A stretch of DNA of 10,285 nt from Alphaproteobacteria bacterium (GTDB lineage: Bacteria > Pseudomonadota > Alphaproteobacteria > Rhodospirillales > Magnetospirillaceae). The stretch is from positions 1-10,285 of the forward strand of contig JADFZP010000038.1 in NCBI GenBank assembly GCA_015232485.1, read 5' to 3'. The position numbers and the translations under genes are program-made. Below are positions 1-6,449 of this stretch, piece after piece. Under the pieces are notes generated by a model. That model was not told the DNA's origin. It saw only the letters and a program-made list of their open reading frames with translations, and searched no databases. How positions within the stretch are numbered: position 1 is the stretch's first letter; the number at the start of each line of letters is the position of its first letter.

Positions 1-1
1 T

Positions 2-76
2 TGGAGCGGGCGAAGGGATTCGAACCCTCGACCCCAACCTTGGCAAGGTTGTGCTCTACCCCTGAGCTACGCCCGC
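2..76 (-). tRNA. tRNA-Gly (anticodon GCC)
   Basis: Read on the minus strand, the sequence folds into a complete 75-nt cloverleaf. The acceptor stem GCGGGCG (70-76) pairs with CGCCCGC (6-12), the D-arm is GCTC/GAGC, the anticodon stem CAACC/GGTTG carries the loop TTGCCAA with anticodon GCC, and the T-arm contains GGTTCGAATCC. The discriminator is U, as in bacterial glycine tRNAs, and the 3' CCA is genomically encoded (2-4). It decodes GGC and GGU, the main glycine codons of a GC-rich genome. It stands alone here, with no second tRNA visible at this edge of the window. Confidence 0.97.
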
Positions 77-84
77 TCTGGCGT

Positions 85-137
85 CCCGGCAGCGTGCCGG
101 GAGCCCGGATATAATCGGATTGGCAGTGGCTTGGCAA
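85..137 (-). promoter_or_regulatory. Probable tRNA-Gly promoter and GC-rich leader
   Basis: On the minus strand, TTGCCA (132-137) is a -35-like box. TTATAT (109-114, 17-bp spacer) or TATATC (108-113, 18-bp spacer) is a -10-like box, in the only AT-rich spot upstream of the tRNA. A very GC-rich stretch follows, resembling the discriminator of stringently controlled stable-RNA promoters. A perfect 6-bp hairpin CCCGGC/GCCGGG (85-90 with 96-101) lies in the expected leader just before the mature 5' end. The boxes match consensus only in part, so the call rests on position and spacing. Confidence 0.4.
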
Positions 138-238
138 GCGGTTTTTGCGCGGCGTCGTCGGGTTCCGTCCGGGGGTCGCGTTGACAGCCTCGGGGACCGC
201 CCCTATCCTTGGCCAATCGGCGCGCAACGGGGGCTTCA

Positions 239-1333
239 ATGACGATTCGGATGGTGGCGGGAGCCCTGGTGGCGGCGGCCCTGGCGATTGGATCGCCGGC
301 CGGGGAAAGCTGGGCGCGCCAGGACAGGGGGCCGCGGCCGCCCATCGAGTCGACCGTCACCGAACTGCCGCTCGGCCAGCTTACCGCCGCCGAGTTGGCG
401 TCGTTTCGCGCCGCCGCGCAATATTCCAGCGACCATGGCGGCCACTCGGTCGCGGTGATGCGCGACGGCATGCTGCTGTACGAGGATTATCGCGGCCCCG
501 AGACCGTGTCGGAGGCGCGCCTGTTGGCCAGCGGCAGCAAAAGCTTCTGGTGCGTCGCGGCGGCGGCGGCGGTCGCCGACGGCAAGCTGACATTGGACGA
601 GTTCGCGGCCGACACCCTGACCGAATGGAAATCCGATCCGCGCAAGTCGCGCATCACGGTGCGCCAGCTTCTGTCCTTCACCAGCGGCTTGGCCAGCGGG
701 GTGCGGGAATTGCAGGGCGGCGACGGCGACAAGTTCCAGGCGGTGCTGGACCTGCCCGCCGAACACGAGCCGGGCGCCGCCTATACCTATGGACCCAGCC
801 ATCTGAGCGCGTTCGGCGCGTTGCTTGATCGGCGGCTGGGCGAAGACCCGCTCGCATTTCTGGAACGCCGGGTCCTGTCGCGCATCGGCATGAACGTGGC
901 GCTGTGGCGGCGCGACGGGGGCAACCACCCGATCATGGCCAGCGGCGCCGCCCTGACCACCCGCGAATGGCTGAAGTTCGGCCAGTTCGTGCTGCTGGCG
1001 GGAAACTGGAACGGCACCAGCGTGGTGCCCGGCTCGCTGCTTTCCGAGTGCCTGCGGGGCAGCACCGCGAATCCGTCCTACGGATTGACCTTCTGGCTGA
1101 ATTCGGCGCCGGGCTTCGATCCGCGCTCCATCCGCACCGGCGGCGGCACGGCCAACGGCCGCACCGACCAAGCCTATATCTGGGCCGATGGACCGCGCGA
1201 CCTGTTCATGGCGGCGGGCGCCGGCAATCAGCGCCTGTACATGATTCCCAGCCGCCGGCTGGTGGTGGCCCGCCAGGCCGACAATGACCGCGACTGGAGC
1301 GACGCCGAGTTCCTGAGCCTCCTGCTGAAGTGA
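239..1333 (+). CDS. Exported serine hydrolase, beta-lactamase/penicillin-binding fold (class C-related)
   Basis: A 364-aa protein of the beta-lactamase-related serine hydrolase family (PF00144-like: class C enzymes, esterases, DD-peptidases); the substrate cannot be told. I start at ATG 239 because it gives a signal peptide at once (MTIRM, a hydrophobic Ala/Val-rich core, then AGESWA near residue 26); the TTG in frame at 209 would add ten non-signal residues. The nucleophile motif SxxK is S98-G-S-K101. The second motif reads Y184-G-P where the family usually has Y-x-N. An RTGGG segment near residues 300-304 stands in for the KTG/HxG motif. The ending (GAGNQRLYMIPSRRLVVARQ) is typical of these hydrolases. 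Periplasmic location is inferred. It converges on the next gene with one base between the stops. A weak G-rich site (229-233) precedes the start. Confidence 0.85.
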   Translation: MTIRMVAGALVAAALAIGSPAGESWARQDRGPRPPIESTVTELPLGQLTAAELASFRAAAQYSSDHGGHSVAVMRDGMLLYEDYRGPETVSEARLLASGSKSFWCVAAAAAVADGKLTLDEFAADTLTEWKSDPRKSRITVRQLLSFTSGLASGVRELQGGDGDKFQAVLDLPAEHEPGAAYTYGPSHLSAFGALLDRRLGEDPLAFLERRVLSRIGMNVALWRRDGGNHPIMASGAALTTREWLKFGQFVLLAGNWNGTSVVPGSLLSECLRGSTANPSYGLTFWLNSAPGFDPRSIRTGGGTANGRTDQAYIWADGPRDLFMAAGAGNQRLYMIPSRRLVVARQADNDRDWSDAEFLSLLLK

Positions 1334-1334
1334 C

Positions 1335-2432
1335 CTAACCCCACGTCCCCAGCGGAACGGCGTAGAAGTCGAGCCCCTGGAGGGTATCGCCGGCATTGCC
1401 GCTTTGTCGCAGAACCGGCAGCACGTCGCCCGAGAACACGGCGGGCGATTCCATCCGCGGGTTGCCGCGCGCCCGGTCCGACGGTGGCAGCGCGGCGATC
1501 TGCTCGAAGGGCGCGTCACCGCCTTCGCCGGCCATCACTAGAATGCTGCGCGCCTGATCGTACAGCAGGTAGACGTCGCCCTCGGCCGAAACGGCGACCT
1601 GCATGTAGGTGGCGCCCCCCACGGCGAAGCTCTGCTGGCTCCACCGCTCGGTGCCCGGATCGCGGTAGAGATAGACCAGACCATGGTCGCCATCATTGGT
1701 GGCGACGTGAATCGCGCCATCCCCCGTGCTGGCGACGCTGAAATGGGTGCCGCGCGGGTCGTTCTGGCCCTCCGACCGAGTGAGCAGACCCTCGCGGCGC
1801 CATTCGCCGTCCTCGAGCCAGGCCCAGCCGAGCCGGCCGTCATCGGTGTAGACCACCCCCGCCCCGTCGCCCACCGCCGCCACGCTGGCGGCTCGCTGGA
1901 TGGTTTCCGCCCAGCGCGCGAAATTGGCCCGCAGGTCGATAAAGCTGGCGCCGTGGTCGTAAGAGCCGCTGACCTCGATCGCCGACGCGTTTCCCCGGGT
2001 GTGCGTGAACGAAACAAGGTAATCACCATCGGCGGTCACCGCCAAGGTGGGATCGATGCCGCGCCGCCTGGGATGCTGCCAGACCGGGCTGTGGCCGGTG
2101 ATGGTCCAGGTGGCCGGCTCGGACGACCATTCGGCATGGATCCACAAGATGTCCTCGGCGGCGCTGCCGTAGGCGATGTCGACCGCTTGGGGGCCGCCCA
2201 CCGCGTCGCCATTGCTGTAACGGTAGCTGTCGGGCAGATGCAGGGTCGGCGTCCACACGCCTTCGTGGCCCAGCGAGTAGACGTAGAGCCCACCCTGCTT
2301 GCGTTCGCCGACATTGGCCAGCAGGTGCATGGTGCCGTCGGCGGTGATCCACAGGTGATCCTGCATGCGTTTCGAGACGATGCCCTCTTGATCGCCACGA
2401 ATACCCGTGTCGTCGCTGGCTACCTCAAGCAT
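1335..2432 (-). CDS. BNR/Asp-box repeat beta-propeller protein of unknown function
   Basis: A 365-aa protein made of repeated beta-rich units such as LWITADGTMHLL, TLAVTADGDYLVSF and QVAVSAEGDVYLLY, each with a D/E-G turn, as in the blades of sialidase-like propellers. One Asp-box-like motif is clear: S-Y-D-H-G-A-S-F, about residue 157 from this start. Catalytic sialidase features (FRIP motif, arginine triad) are not evident, so I do not call it an enzyme. No signal peptide or membrane segment is seen, which is odd for a family often exported. The start is uncertain: ATG 2432 is given because the 17 codons added by ATG 2483 are Gly/Arg-rich and use codons rare in the neighbours; neither start has a good ribosome binding site. 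It is divergent from cnoX. Confidence 0.6.
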   Translation of the reverse strand: MLEVASDDTGIRGDQEGIVSKRMQDHLWITADGTMHLLANVGERKQGGLYVYSLGHEGVWTPTLHLPDSYRYSNGDAVGGPQAVDIAYGSAAEDILWIHAEWSSEPATWTITGHSPVWQHPRRRGIDPTLAVTADGDYLVSFTHTRGNASAIEVSGSYDHGASFIDLRANFARWAETIQRAASVAAVGDGAGVVYTDDGRLGWAWLEDGEWRREGLLTRSEGQNDPRGTHFSVASTGDGAIHVATNDGDHGLVYLYRDPGTERWSQQSFAVGGATYMQVAVSAEGDVYLLYDQARSILVMAGEGGDAPFEQIAALPPSDRARGNPRMESPAVFSGDVLPVLRQSGNAGDTLQGLDFYAVPLGTWG

Positions 2433-2516
2433 TTCGCCCGCCCCGCTGCGTGGCCCTCCCCTCGGCCCGAGGGTAGCCACCATTCACCCGCTGGGCAACT
2501 CTCGGCTTCGTAAGGA

Positions 2517-2548
2517 CTTGCCAGCCGGGCATCGCCGGTCCATCTATT
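2517..2548 (+). promoter_or_regulatory. Candidate promoter of the cnoX operon
   Basis: CTTGCCA (2517-2523) is followed by CCATCTATT (2540-2548). This can be read as a weak housekeeping promoter (TTGCCA, then TCTATT at 19 bp) or as a loose heat-shock (RpoH) promoter (CTTG, then CCATCT). It lies 34 bp upstream of the cnoX start, in the gap between divergent genes. Neither reading is strong; position is the main support. Confidence 0.25.
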
Positions 2549-2581
2549 GGCGGGTTGCCGACTGGCCGGGGAATAAACTCG

Positions 2582-3511
2582 ATGGACATCCTGTTCAATA
2601 AGCGGAGCGACACCAACGCCTCCGCCGATCTGGTGAAGGAAAGCGGCACCGCCGCCTTCATGGCCGACGTCATCGAGGCGTCGCGCAAGGTGCCGGTGAT
2701 CGTGGATTTCTGGGCGCCGTGGTGCGGGCCGTGCAAGCAGCTTGGCCCGGCGCTGGAAAAGTTGGTGATGGCGGCGCGCGGCGCGATCCGCATGGTCAAG
2801 ATCAATGTCGACGAGAACCAGCAACTGGCCGCCCAGATGCGCATCCAGTCGATTCCCGCCGTCTACGCCTTCAAGGATGGCCGTCCGATCGACGGCTTCG
2901 TCGGCGCCCTGCCCGAAAGCCAGTTGAAGGCCTTCATTCAGCGGGTGCTGGCCGGCGGCGCGGCGCCCGGCGGCGACGAGCCGACCATCGAGGAGGTTCT
3001 GGCCCAGGCCAACGAGATCCTGGCCGAGGGCGACGTCGCCACCGCCTCGACCATCTATCGCGAAATTCTGGCCGAGGAGCCGGGCAACGCCACCGCCGCC
3101 GCCGGCCTGCTGCGCTGCCTGATGGTGGCCGGCGACCTGGAGGGCGCCAAGGATTTGCTGGCCGGCCTGTCTCCGGAACTGGCCAAGGCGCCCGAGGTCG
3201 CGCAGATCCGCGGCGCCCTGGCCCTGGCCGAGGAGGCCGCCGCCAAGGCCGGCGCCGCCACCGACCTGCGCCGCCGCTTGGCCACCGATCCCAACGACCA
3301 TCAGGCCCGTCTGGATTTGGCGATGGCCTATTTCGGCTCGGGCGAGCGCGAGGCCGCCGTCGACGAATTGCTGGAGATCGTGCGCCGCGACCGGTCCTGG
3401 AACGAGGATGCCGGGCGCAAGCAACTGGTCAAGCTGTTCGAGGCCTTTGGCCACACCGATCCCCTGACGGTGAGCGCGCGCCGCCGTTTGTCCACGCTGC
3501 TGTTCAGTTGA
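2582..3511 (+). CDS. cnoX: Thioredoxin-TPR protein, CnoX-type chaperedoxin
   Basis: A 309-aa protein with an N-terminal thioredoxin domain (about 20-110) and a C-terminal helical, Ala/Leu/Glu-rich TPR-like region (about 125-305). This is the architecture of CnoX (YbbN), which holds unfolded or oxidised clients and passes them to GroEL. The active site is intact, W47-C-G-P-C-K52, and the cis-proline is I91-P92. E. coli CnoX has lost this dithiol, while the Caulobacter protein keeps it and is redox-active, so this copy should be the active type (family knowledge). ATG 2582 is chosen over TTG 2555 because GGGGA (2569-2573) sits at good spacing and the family begins near here. It is the first gene of a four-gene run; the next gene starts one base after its stop. 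Confidence 0.92.
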   Translation: MDILFNKRSDTNASADLVKESGTAAFMADVIEASRKVPVIVDFWAPWCGPCKQLGPALEKLVMAARGAIRMVKINVDENQQLAAQMRIQSIPAVYAFKDGRPIDGFVGALPESQLKAFIQRVLAGGAAPGGDEPTIEEVLAQANEILAEGDVATASTIYREILAEEPGNATAAAGLLRCLMVAGDLEGAKDLLAGLSPELAKAPEVAQIRGALALAEEAAAKAGAATDLRRRLATDPNDHQARLDLAMAYFGSGEREAAVDELLEIVRRDRSWNEDAGRKQLVKLFEAFGHTDPLTVSARRRLSTLLFS

Positions 3512-3512
3512 C

Positions 3513-4184
3513 ATGAGCGGGGTGTCTTCCCACCCGCGATTCGGCGATCTGCCCCGCACCCTTCCGGTGTTTCCCCTGGCGGGTGTGTTGCTGTTGCCGC
3601 GCGGTCGGTTGCCGCTCAACGTCTTTGAGCCGCGCTATCTCAATCTGGTGGCCGACGCGCTGGGCGAGGGCCGCATGTTCGGCATGATTCAACCCGTCGA
3701 CCCCGACGCCGAGGGCGACGGCGACGAGGACGAGCCGCCCGCCCTTTACCGCATGGGCTGCACCGGGCGCATCACCTCGTTCGCCGAGGCCGACGACGGC
3801 CGCCTGCTGATCACCCTGACCGGCCTGTGCCGCTTCCGCGTCTTGCAGGAAGTCGAGCCGTTGCGCGGCTATCGCCGGCTGGTGGTCGATTACGACCCGT
3901 TCCGCGCCGATCTCGACGAGGGCGAGCCGGCGGTGGTCGATCGCGCCCGGCTGCTGGCCGCGCTGAAGCCCTATTTCAAGCTCGAGGGACTGCAACTCGA
4001 CTGGGCCGCCGTCGACGCCGCCCCCGACGAGGCGCTGATCACCGCCCTGGCCATGCTGTGCCCCTTCGACCCGCGCGAGAAGCAGGCGCTACTCGAAGCC
4101 TCGACGGTGACCGCGCGTTGCGAGATGATGACCGCGCTGCTGGAAATGGCCGTGCTGCAAAGCGGCGGCTCGACCCGTCAATGA
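3513..4184 (+). CDS. LON N-terminal (substrate-binding) domain protein
   Basis: A 223-aa stand-alone LON-substrate-binding-domain protein (PF02190 type), lacking the AAA+ and protease domains of Lon. The N-terminal signature is clear: FPLAGVLLLPRGRLPLNVFEPRY (about 20-42) followed by a MFGMIQP strand. A strongly acidic insertion (D/E-rich, about 63-74) precedes the LYRMGCTGRI strand, and the C-terminal half is helical. There is no signal peptide, so it is cytoplasmic. Function is unknown; peptide or substrate recognition in quality control is inferred from the fold. Its ATG begins one base after the cnoX stop, so translation is probably coupled. It is annotated in many alphaproteobacteria as a peptidase S16-like protein. 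Confidence 0.9.
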   Translation: MSGVSSHPRFGDLPRTLPVFPLAGVLLLPRGRLPLNVFEPRYLNLVADALGEGRMFGMIQPVDPDAEGDGDEDEPPALYRMGCTGRITSFAEADDGRLLITLTGLCRFRVLQEVEPLRGYRRLVVDYDPFRADLDEGEPAVVDRARLLAALKPYFKLEGLQLDWAAVDAAPDEALITALAMLCPFDPREKQALLEASTVTARCEMMTALLEMAVLQSGGSTRQ

Positions 4185-4191
4185 GGTGAAG

Positions 4192-4386
4192 ATGACCCCC
4201 GCGCTGGACCCCAAGCTTTTGGAAATTCTCGTCTGCCCGCTGACCAAGGGGCCGCTGCGCTACGATCGCGAGCGCCAGGAGCTGGTCAGCGACAAGGCCG
4301 GGCTCGCCTTCCCCATCCGGGACGGCATCCCGATCATGCTGGCCGACGAGGCCCGCCCCCTGGACGAAACGGAAACCCGGTCATGA
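4192..4386 (+). CDS. Trm112/YcaR (UPF0434) family small protein
   Basis: A 64-aa protein with the family pattern LLEILVCPLTKGPLRYD (9-25) and the F-PIRDGIPIML strand (40-50). Eukaryotic and archaeal Trm112 is a zinc-binding activator of methyltransferases; the bacterial YcaR branch lacks the full cysteine set, and only C15 is present here, so zinc binding is unlikely. ATG 4192 is preferred to GTG 4186 because GAGG (4183-4186), overlapping the previous stop, is well spaced from it. The stop overlaps the start of the next gene by ATGA. No specific function can be assigned. Confidence 0.85.
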   Translation: MTPALDPKLLEILVCPLTKGPLRYDRERQELVSDKAGLAFPIRDGIPIMLADEARPLDETETRS

Positions 4387-4742
4387 GCGAGACGCGTTGC
4401 GAAGAAATCCGCTACAACAAGGCGGAAAAGGTGCTCCACGTCACCTTCGAGGACGGCAAGGCGTTTTCGCTGCCCGCCGAACTGCTGCGCGTCGAAAGCC
4501 CCTCGGCCGAGGTGCAGGGACACGGGCCGGACGAAAAGACCCTGGTCGCCGGGCGCCGCCATGTCGGGATCATGAAGATCGAGCCGGTGGGCAACTACGC
4601 GGTGCGCCTATCCTTCGACGACCTGCACGACAGCGGGCTGTTCAGTTGGACCTGGCTGCGCCATCTGGGCGAGAACCAGGACAGCCTATGGAACACCTAT
4701 CTGGCCGCCCTGGACGCCGCCGGAAAAAGCCGGGAACCCTGA
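4383..4742 (+). CDS. DUF971 family protein (gamma-butyrobetaine hydroxylase-like N-terminal domain)
   Basis: A 119-aa single-domain DUF971 protein (PF06155). The domain starts with the strand pair VLHVTFEDGKAFSLPAELLRVESPSAEVQGHG and ends with the family signature VGNYAVRLSFDDLHDSGLFSW (about 69-89) and WLRHLGEN. The same domain occurs at the N-terminus of gamma-butyrobetaine hydroxylases and fused to Mrp/ApbC-type Fe-S carriers, but a role for the free domain is not established. Its ATG overlaps the stop of the Trm112-like gene (ATGA), and it closes the operon, converging on the LysR gene with four bases between stops. No terminator hairpin is visible in that gap. Confidence 0.88.
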   Translation: MSETRCEEIRYNKAEKVLHVTFEDGKAFSLPAELLRVESPSAEVQGHGPDEKTLVAGRRHVGIMKIEPVGNYAVRLSFDDLHDSGLFSWTWLRHLGENQDSLWNTYLAALDAAGKSREP

Positions 4743-4746
4743 CTTC

Positions 4747-5604
4747 CTAATCCTCGGATTCCAGCGAAGCGACGTAGCGCAAGCCCTGCAACGCGGTGCG
4801 CAGCCATTCCGACTGCTCTTCGGAGACCGGATGGACCAGGAAGGCGGGGCGGCGGAAATCGTTGGCTTCGCCGACCGCGTGAAGCTGGCCGGCCGCCAGA
4901 TAGTCGCGCACCAGCCGCACCGGGAAATAGCCCGAGCCGCCATTGGCCAGGATGTGCTGGAGGCCCAGCACGCCCAGCCCGACCGACACGGCGGGCGTCG
5001 GGATGCCGGGATAGGCTTGGCCGTGCAGGATGCGGAATTCCGGCCCCCAATCGACGAACACATAGTCGCGGTCCCAGTCGCCGATCGAGCGCGGCCGGCT
5101 GGAGACCATCACCAGCCGTTCCTCGAACAGCTTCTCGACCACCAGACCGGGCCGGCTTTGCGGCGAATACATCACGCCGACGTCGATCAGCCCCTCGGCG
5201 AGTTGACGCATCAGGCTGTCGGGCTGGCCGACCTCGGCGCGAATCGCCACGTCGGGCATTTCCTTGCGCATCCAGGGCAGCCACTTCAGCAGCAGCCGGT
5301 CCCACAGCGAGACCTGCCCGCCCACCGTGATGACCGTGCTGAAGCCTTCCGGCAGGGCCAGTTCCTGACGGGCCTGCTGCCAGACGCGCACCAGCGACGA
5401 GGCGTAGCGGCGGAACTGGGTGCCGGCGGCGGTCAGCTCGGTGCCGGCCTTGCTGCGCCGGAACAGCGGGCGGCCCAGCTCGTCCTCGAGCGCCTTGACC
5501 CGCATGCTGACGGTCGATTGGGTGACGTTCAGGCGCTCGGCCGCCTTGTTGAAGTTGCCGGTCTCGACGATTTCGAGAAATGTGCGCGCCAAATCGATGT
5601 TCAT
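4747..5604 (-). CDS. LysR-type transcriptional regulator (HdfR-like)
   Basis: A 285-aa LysR-type regulator. The winged helix-turn-helix spans about 3-62 with the classic pattern FNKAAERLNVTQSTVSMRVK and ALEDELGRPLFRR. A linker helix follows (about 65-85), then the effector-binding domain (about 90-280). The stretch WQQARQELALPEG and the VGGQVSLWDRLL strand resemble HdfR (YifA), which in E. coli represses flhDC; this is recalled similarity, and the target here is unknown. ATG 5604 gives the standard family N-terminus (MNIDLARTFLEIVETGNF). No good Shine-Dalgarno is seen. LysR regulators often control a divergent neighbour, but none is divergent here: upstream is a 300-bp repeat region and then a gene on the same strand. 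Confidence 0.93.
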   Translation of the reverse strand: MNIDLARTFLEIVETGNFNKAAERLNVTQSTVSMRVKALEDELGRPLFRRSKAGTELTAAGTQFRRYASSLVRVWQQARQELALPEGFSTVITVGGQVSLWDRLLLKWLPWMRKEMPDVAIRAEVGQPDSLMRQLAEGLIDVGVMYSPQSRPGLVVEKLFEERLVMVSSRPRSIGDWDRDYVFVDWGPEFRILHGQAYPGIPTPAVSVGLGVLGLQHILANGGSGYFPVRLVRDYLAAGQLHAVGEANDFRRPAFLVHPVSEEQSEWLRTALQGLRYVASLESED

Positions 5605-5747
5605 GCCGCAGCTTGCTATGAGGAGTGGAAAACCGGAGGCGTTCTAGAACACCTGGGGCTCGCCATCAAGTCATACCCGCGAACCATGGCCGGATGGCGG
5701 CCAAGGGGCGCGGAACGCGCCAGGGGATGCACACTCGCCTCACCAGC
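5605..5747. other. Non-coding region upstream of the LysR gene, with operator-like palindrome
   Basis: No credible gene is present. A perfect 10-bp palindrome, GTTCTAGAAC (5641-5650), extends to GGC-core-ACC with one mismatch pair, 36 bp upstream of the LysR start, a fitting place for an autoregulatory site. A hairpin GGCCG/CGGCC (5688-5692 with 5698-5702) follows. GTCATACCCGCGAA then CCATGG (5670-5688) looks like a decayed arm of the palindromic repeat next door. Reading frames across 5616-5876 are translations of repeat DNA. Confidence 0.45.
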
Positions 5748-5857
5748 CGTCATGCCCGTGCTTGACACGGGCATCCACGTGTCACCGCCCATGCCATCGT
5801 TTCCAAGGCTGTTCCCACGGTGCCGCGTGGATGGCCGGATCAAGTCCGGCCATGACG
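5748..5857. repeat. Composite palindromic (REP-like) intergenic element
   Basis: Two 32-bp arms in inverted orientation (5748-5779 and 5826-5857) enclose a 46-bp centre. Each arm is CGTC, then a perfect hairpin, then CCACG. Arm 1 has stem ATGCCCGTG/CACGGGCAT and loop CTTGA; arm 2, read inverted, has stem ATGGCCGGA/TCCGGCCAT and the same loop. The arms differ at six positions, and all six form three compensating base pairs. The palindrome continues inward with CACCG (5783-5787) against CGGTG (5818-5822). Spurious peptides such as DGRIKSGHDEW read from this DNA recur across alphaproteobacterial annotations (recalled), marking it as a dispersed repeat. Mechanism of spread and role are unknown. 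It sits 53 bp beyond the stop of the hemerythrin gene and could act as a transcription terminator or mRNA stabiliser. Confidence 0.8.
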
Positions 5858-5909
5858 AGTGGAGAGGATGCTCCATGCTGTATGAAAAATGGAGTATTTC
5901 CGCAGCCTG

Positions 5910-6305
5910 TTAAAGAAAAGGCTTATATTTGTGATCGTGCTTGAGGATGTGCTCGATCAGCCAGCGGCGCAGGAACTCGATGACCTCGTCGAAATTCAGG
6001 AGGTCGGGCTCGCGACGCCACAGATCGACGATTTCGCGGACCACGCGTTCGAGTTCGCGGTGCATCTGTTTGTGCGCGGCGGCGTCGGGATAGTCGGTCT
6101 TGTCGAAAATCGCCTCTTCGCGCGCGAAATGGCGTTCGACATAGGACACGAGCTGCTGCAAGGTTTGGAAAACTTGCGCGTTCTTGACCGTGGGATCGTG
6201 CCGAATCTCGTAGATCTGGTTGGTGATGTTGACCAGCATCTGGTGGTCGTAGTCGATCGTGCCATGGCCAACCAGCCAAGCGTCATCCCACGCGATCAGG
6301 GCCAT
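5910..6305 (-). CDS. Bacteriohemerythrin, single domain
   Basis: A 131-aa hemerythrin-fold protein that binds O2 at a non-haem di-iron centre. All seven expected ligands are visible: H21 (in DYDHQ), H59-x3-E63 (HFAREE), H78-x3-H82 (HKQMH) and H119-x4-D124 (HILKHD). The N-terminus IAWDDAWLVGHGTIDYDHQ is the standard bacteriohemerythrin opening. ATG 6305 is chosen because GGGGAG (minus strand, 6311-6316) lies 5 nt upstream; the frame stays open 40 codons further but that part has no hemerythrin character. There is no fused sensor domain, so O2 storage, delivery or buffering in the cytoplasm is more likely than signalling (inference). The gene is monocistronic and divergent from hsp20. Confidence 0.95.
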   Translation of the reverse strand: MALIAWDDAWLVGHGTIDYDHQMLVNITNQIYEIRHDPTVKNAQVFQTLQQLVSYVERHFAREEAIFDKTDYPDAAAHKQMHRELERVVREIVDLWRREPDLLNFDEVIEFLRRWLIEHILKHDHKYKPFL

Positions 6306-6343
6306 GCCCGCTCCCCGCCCCATACAGTTGAACGCGGGTCGGC

Positions 6344-6356
6344 CTTTGGTCCAAAG
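6344..6356. promoter_or_regulatory. Dyad-symmetric site upstream of the hemerythrin gene
   Basis: CTTTGG-T-CCAAAG is a perfect 13-bp odd palindrome, 38 bp upstream of the hemerythrin start codon. It could be an operator or a hairpin in the leader. No convincing -35/-10 pair for the hemerythrin gene was found around it. Confidence 0.25.
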
Positions 6357-6449
6357 CCGGGTCCCCACCAGAAGGCGGCACCTTACCATCCCGCGAAGGC
6401 GCCGTCGATAGGCGACATACGCCATAATTTTTAGCTATCGGCAAGAATC

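Noticed and set aside
2..240. tRNA-Gly as the attachment site of an integrated element
   Set aside because: No integrase and no direct repeat of the tRNA 3' end is seen in the window, and the neighbouring genes look chromosomal.
236..1519. 427-codon minus-strand frame opposite the serine hydrolase
   Set aside because: It is the antisense shadow of a gene with signal peptide, SxxK motif and normal family length, and its product is low-complexity His/Arg/Gln-rich.
2420..3619. 399-codon minus-strand frame across cnoX
   Set aside because: It is antisense to a clear thioredoxin-TPR gene; the Gly/Gln-rich product has no recognisable domain.
5748..5857. CRISPR array or insertion sequence
   Set aside because: There are only two inverted arms, no regular spacers, and no transposase frame between them.
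5616..5876. 86-codon minus-strand frame and overlapping plus-strand frames in the LysR-hemerythrin gap
   Set aside because: They read through the palindromic repeat and give the well-known spurious peptides of such repeats (for example SWPDLIRPSTRHRG); no ribosome site and no domain.
4831..5913. 360-codon plus-strand frame across the LysR gene
   Set aside because: It is antisense to a complete LysR regulator and runs on into the palindromic repeat.
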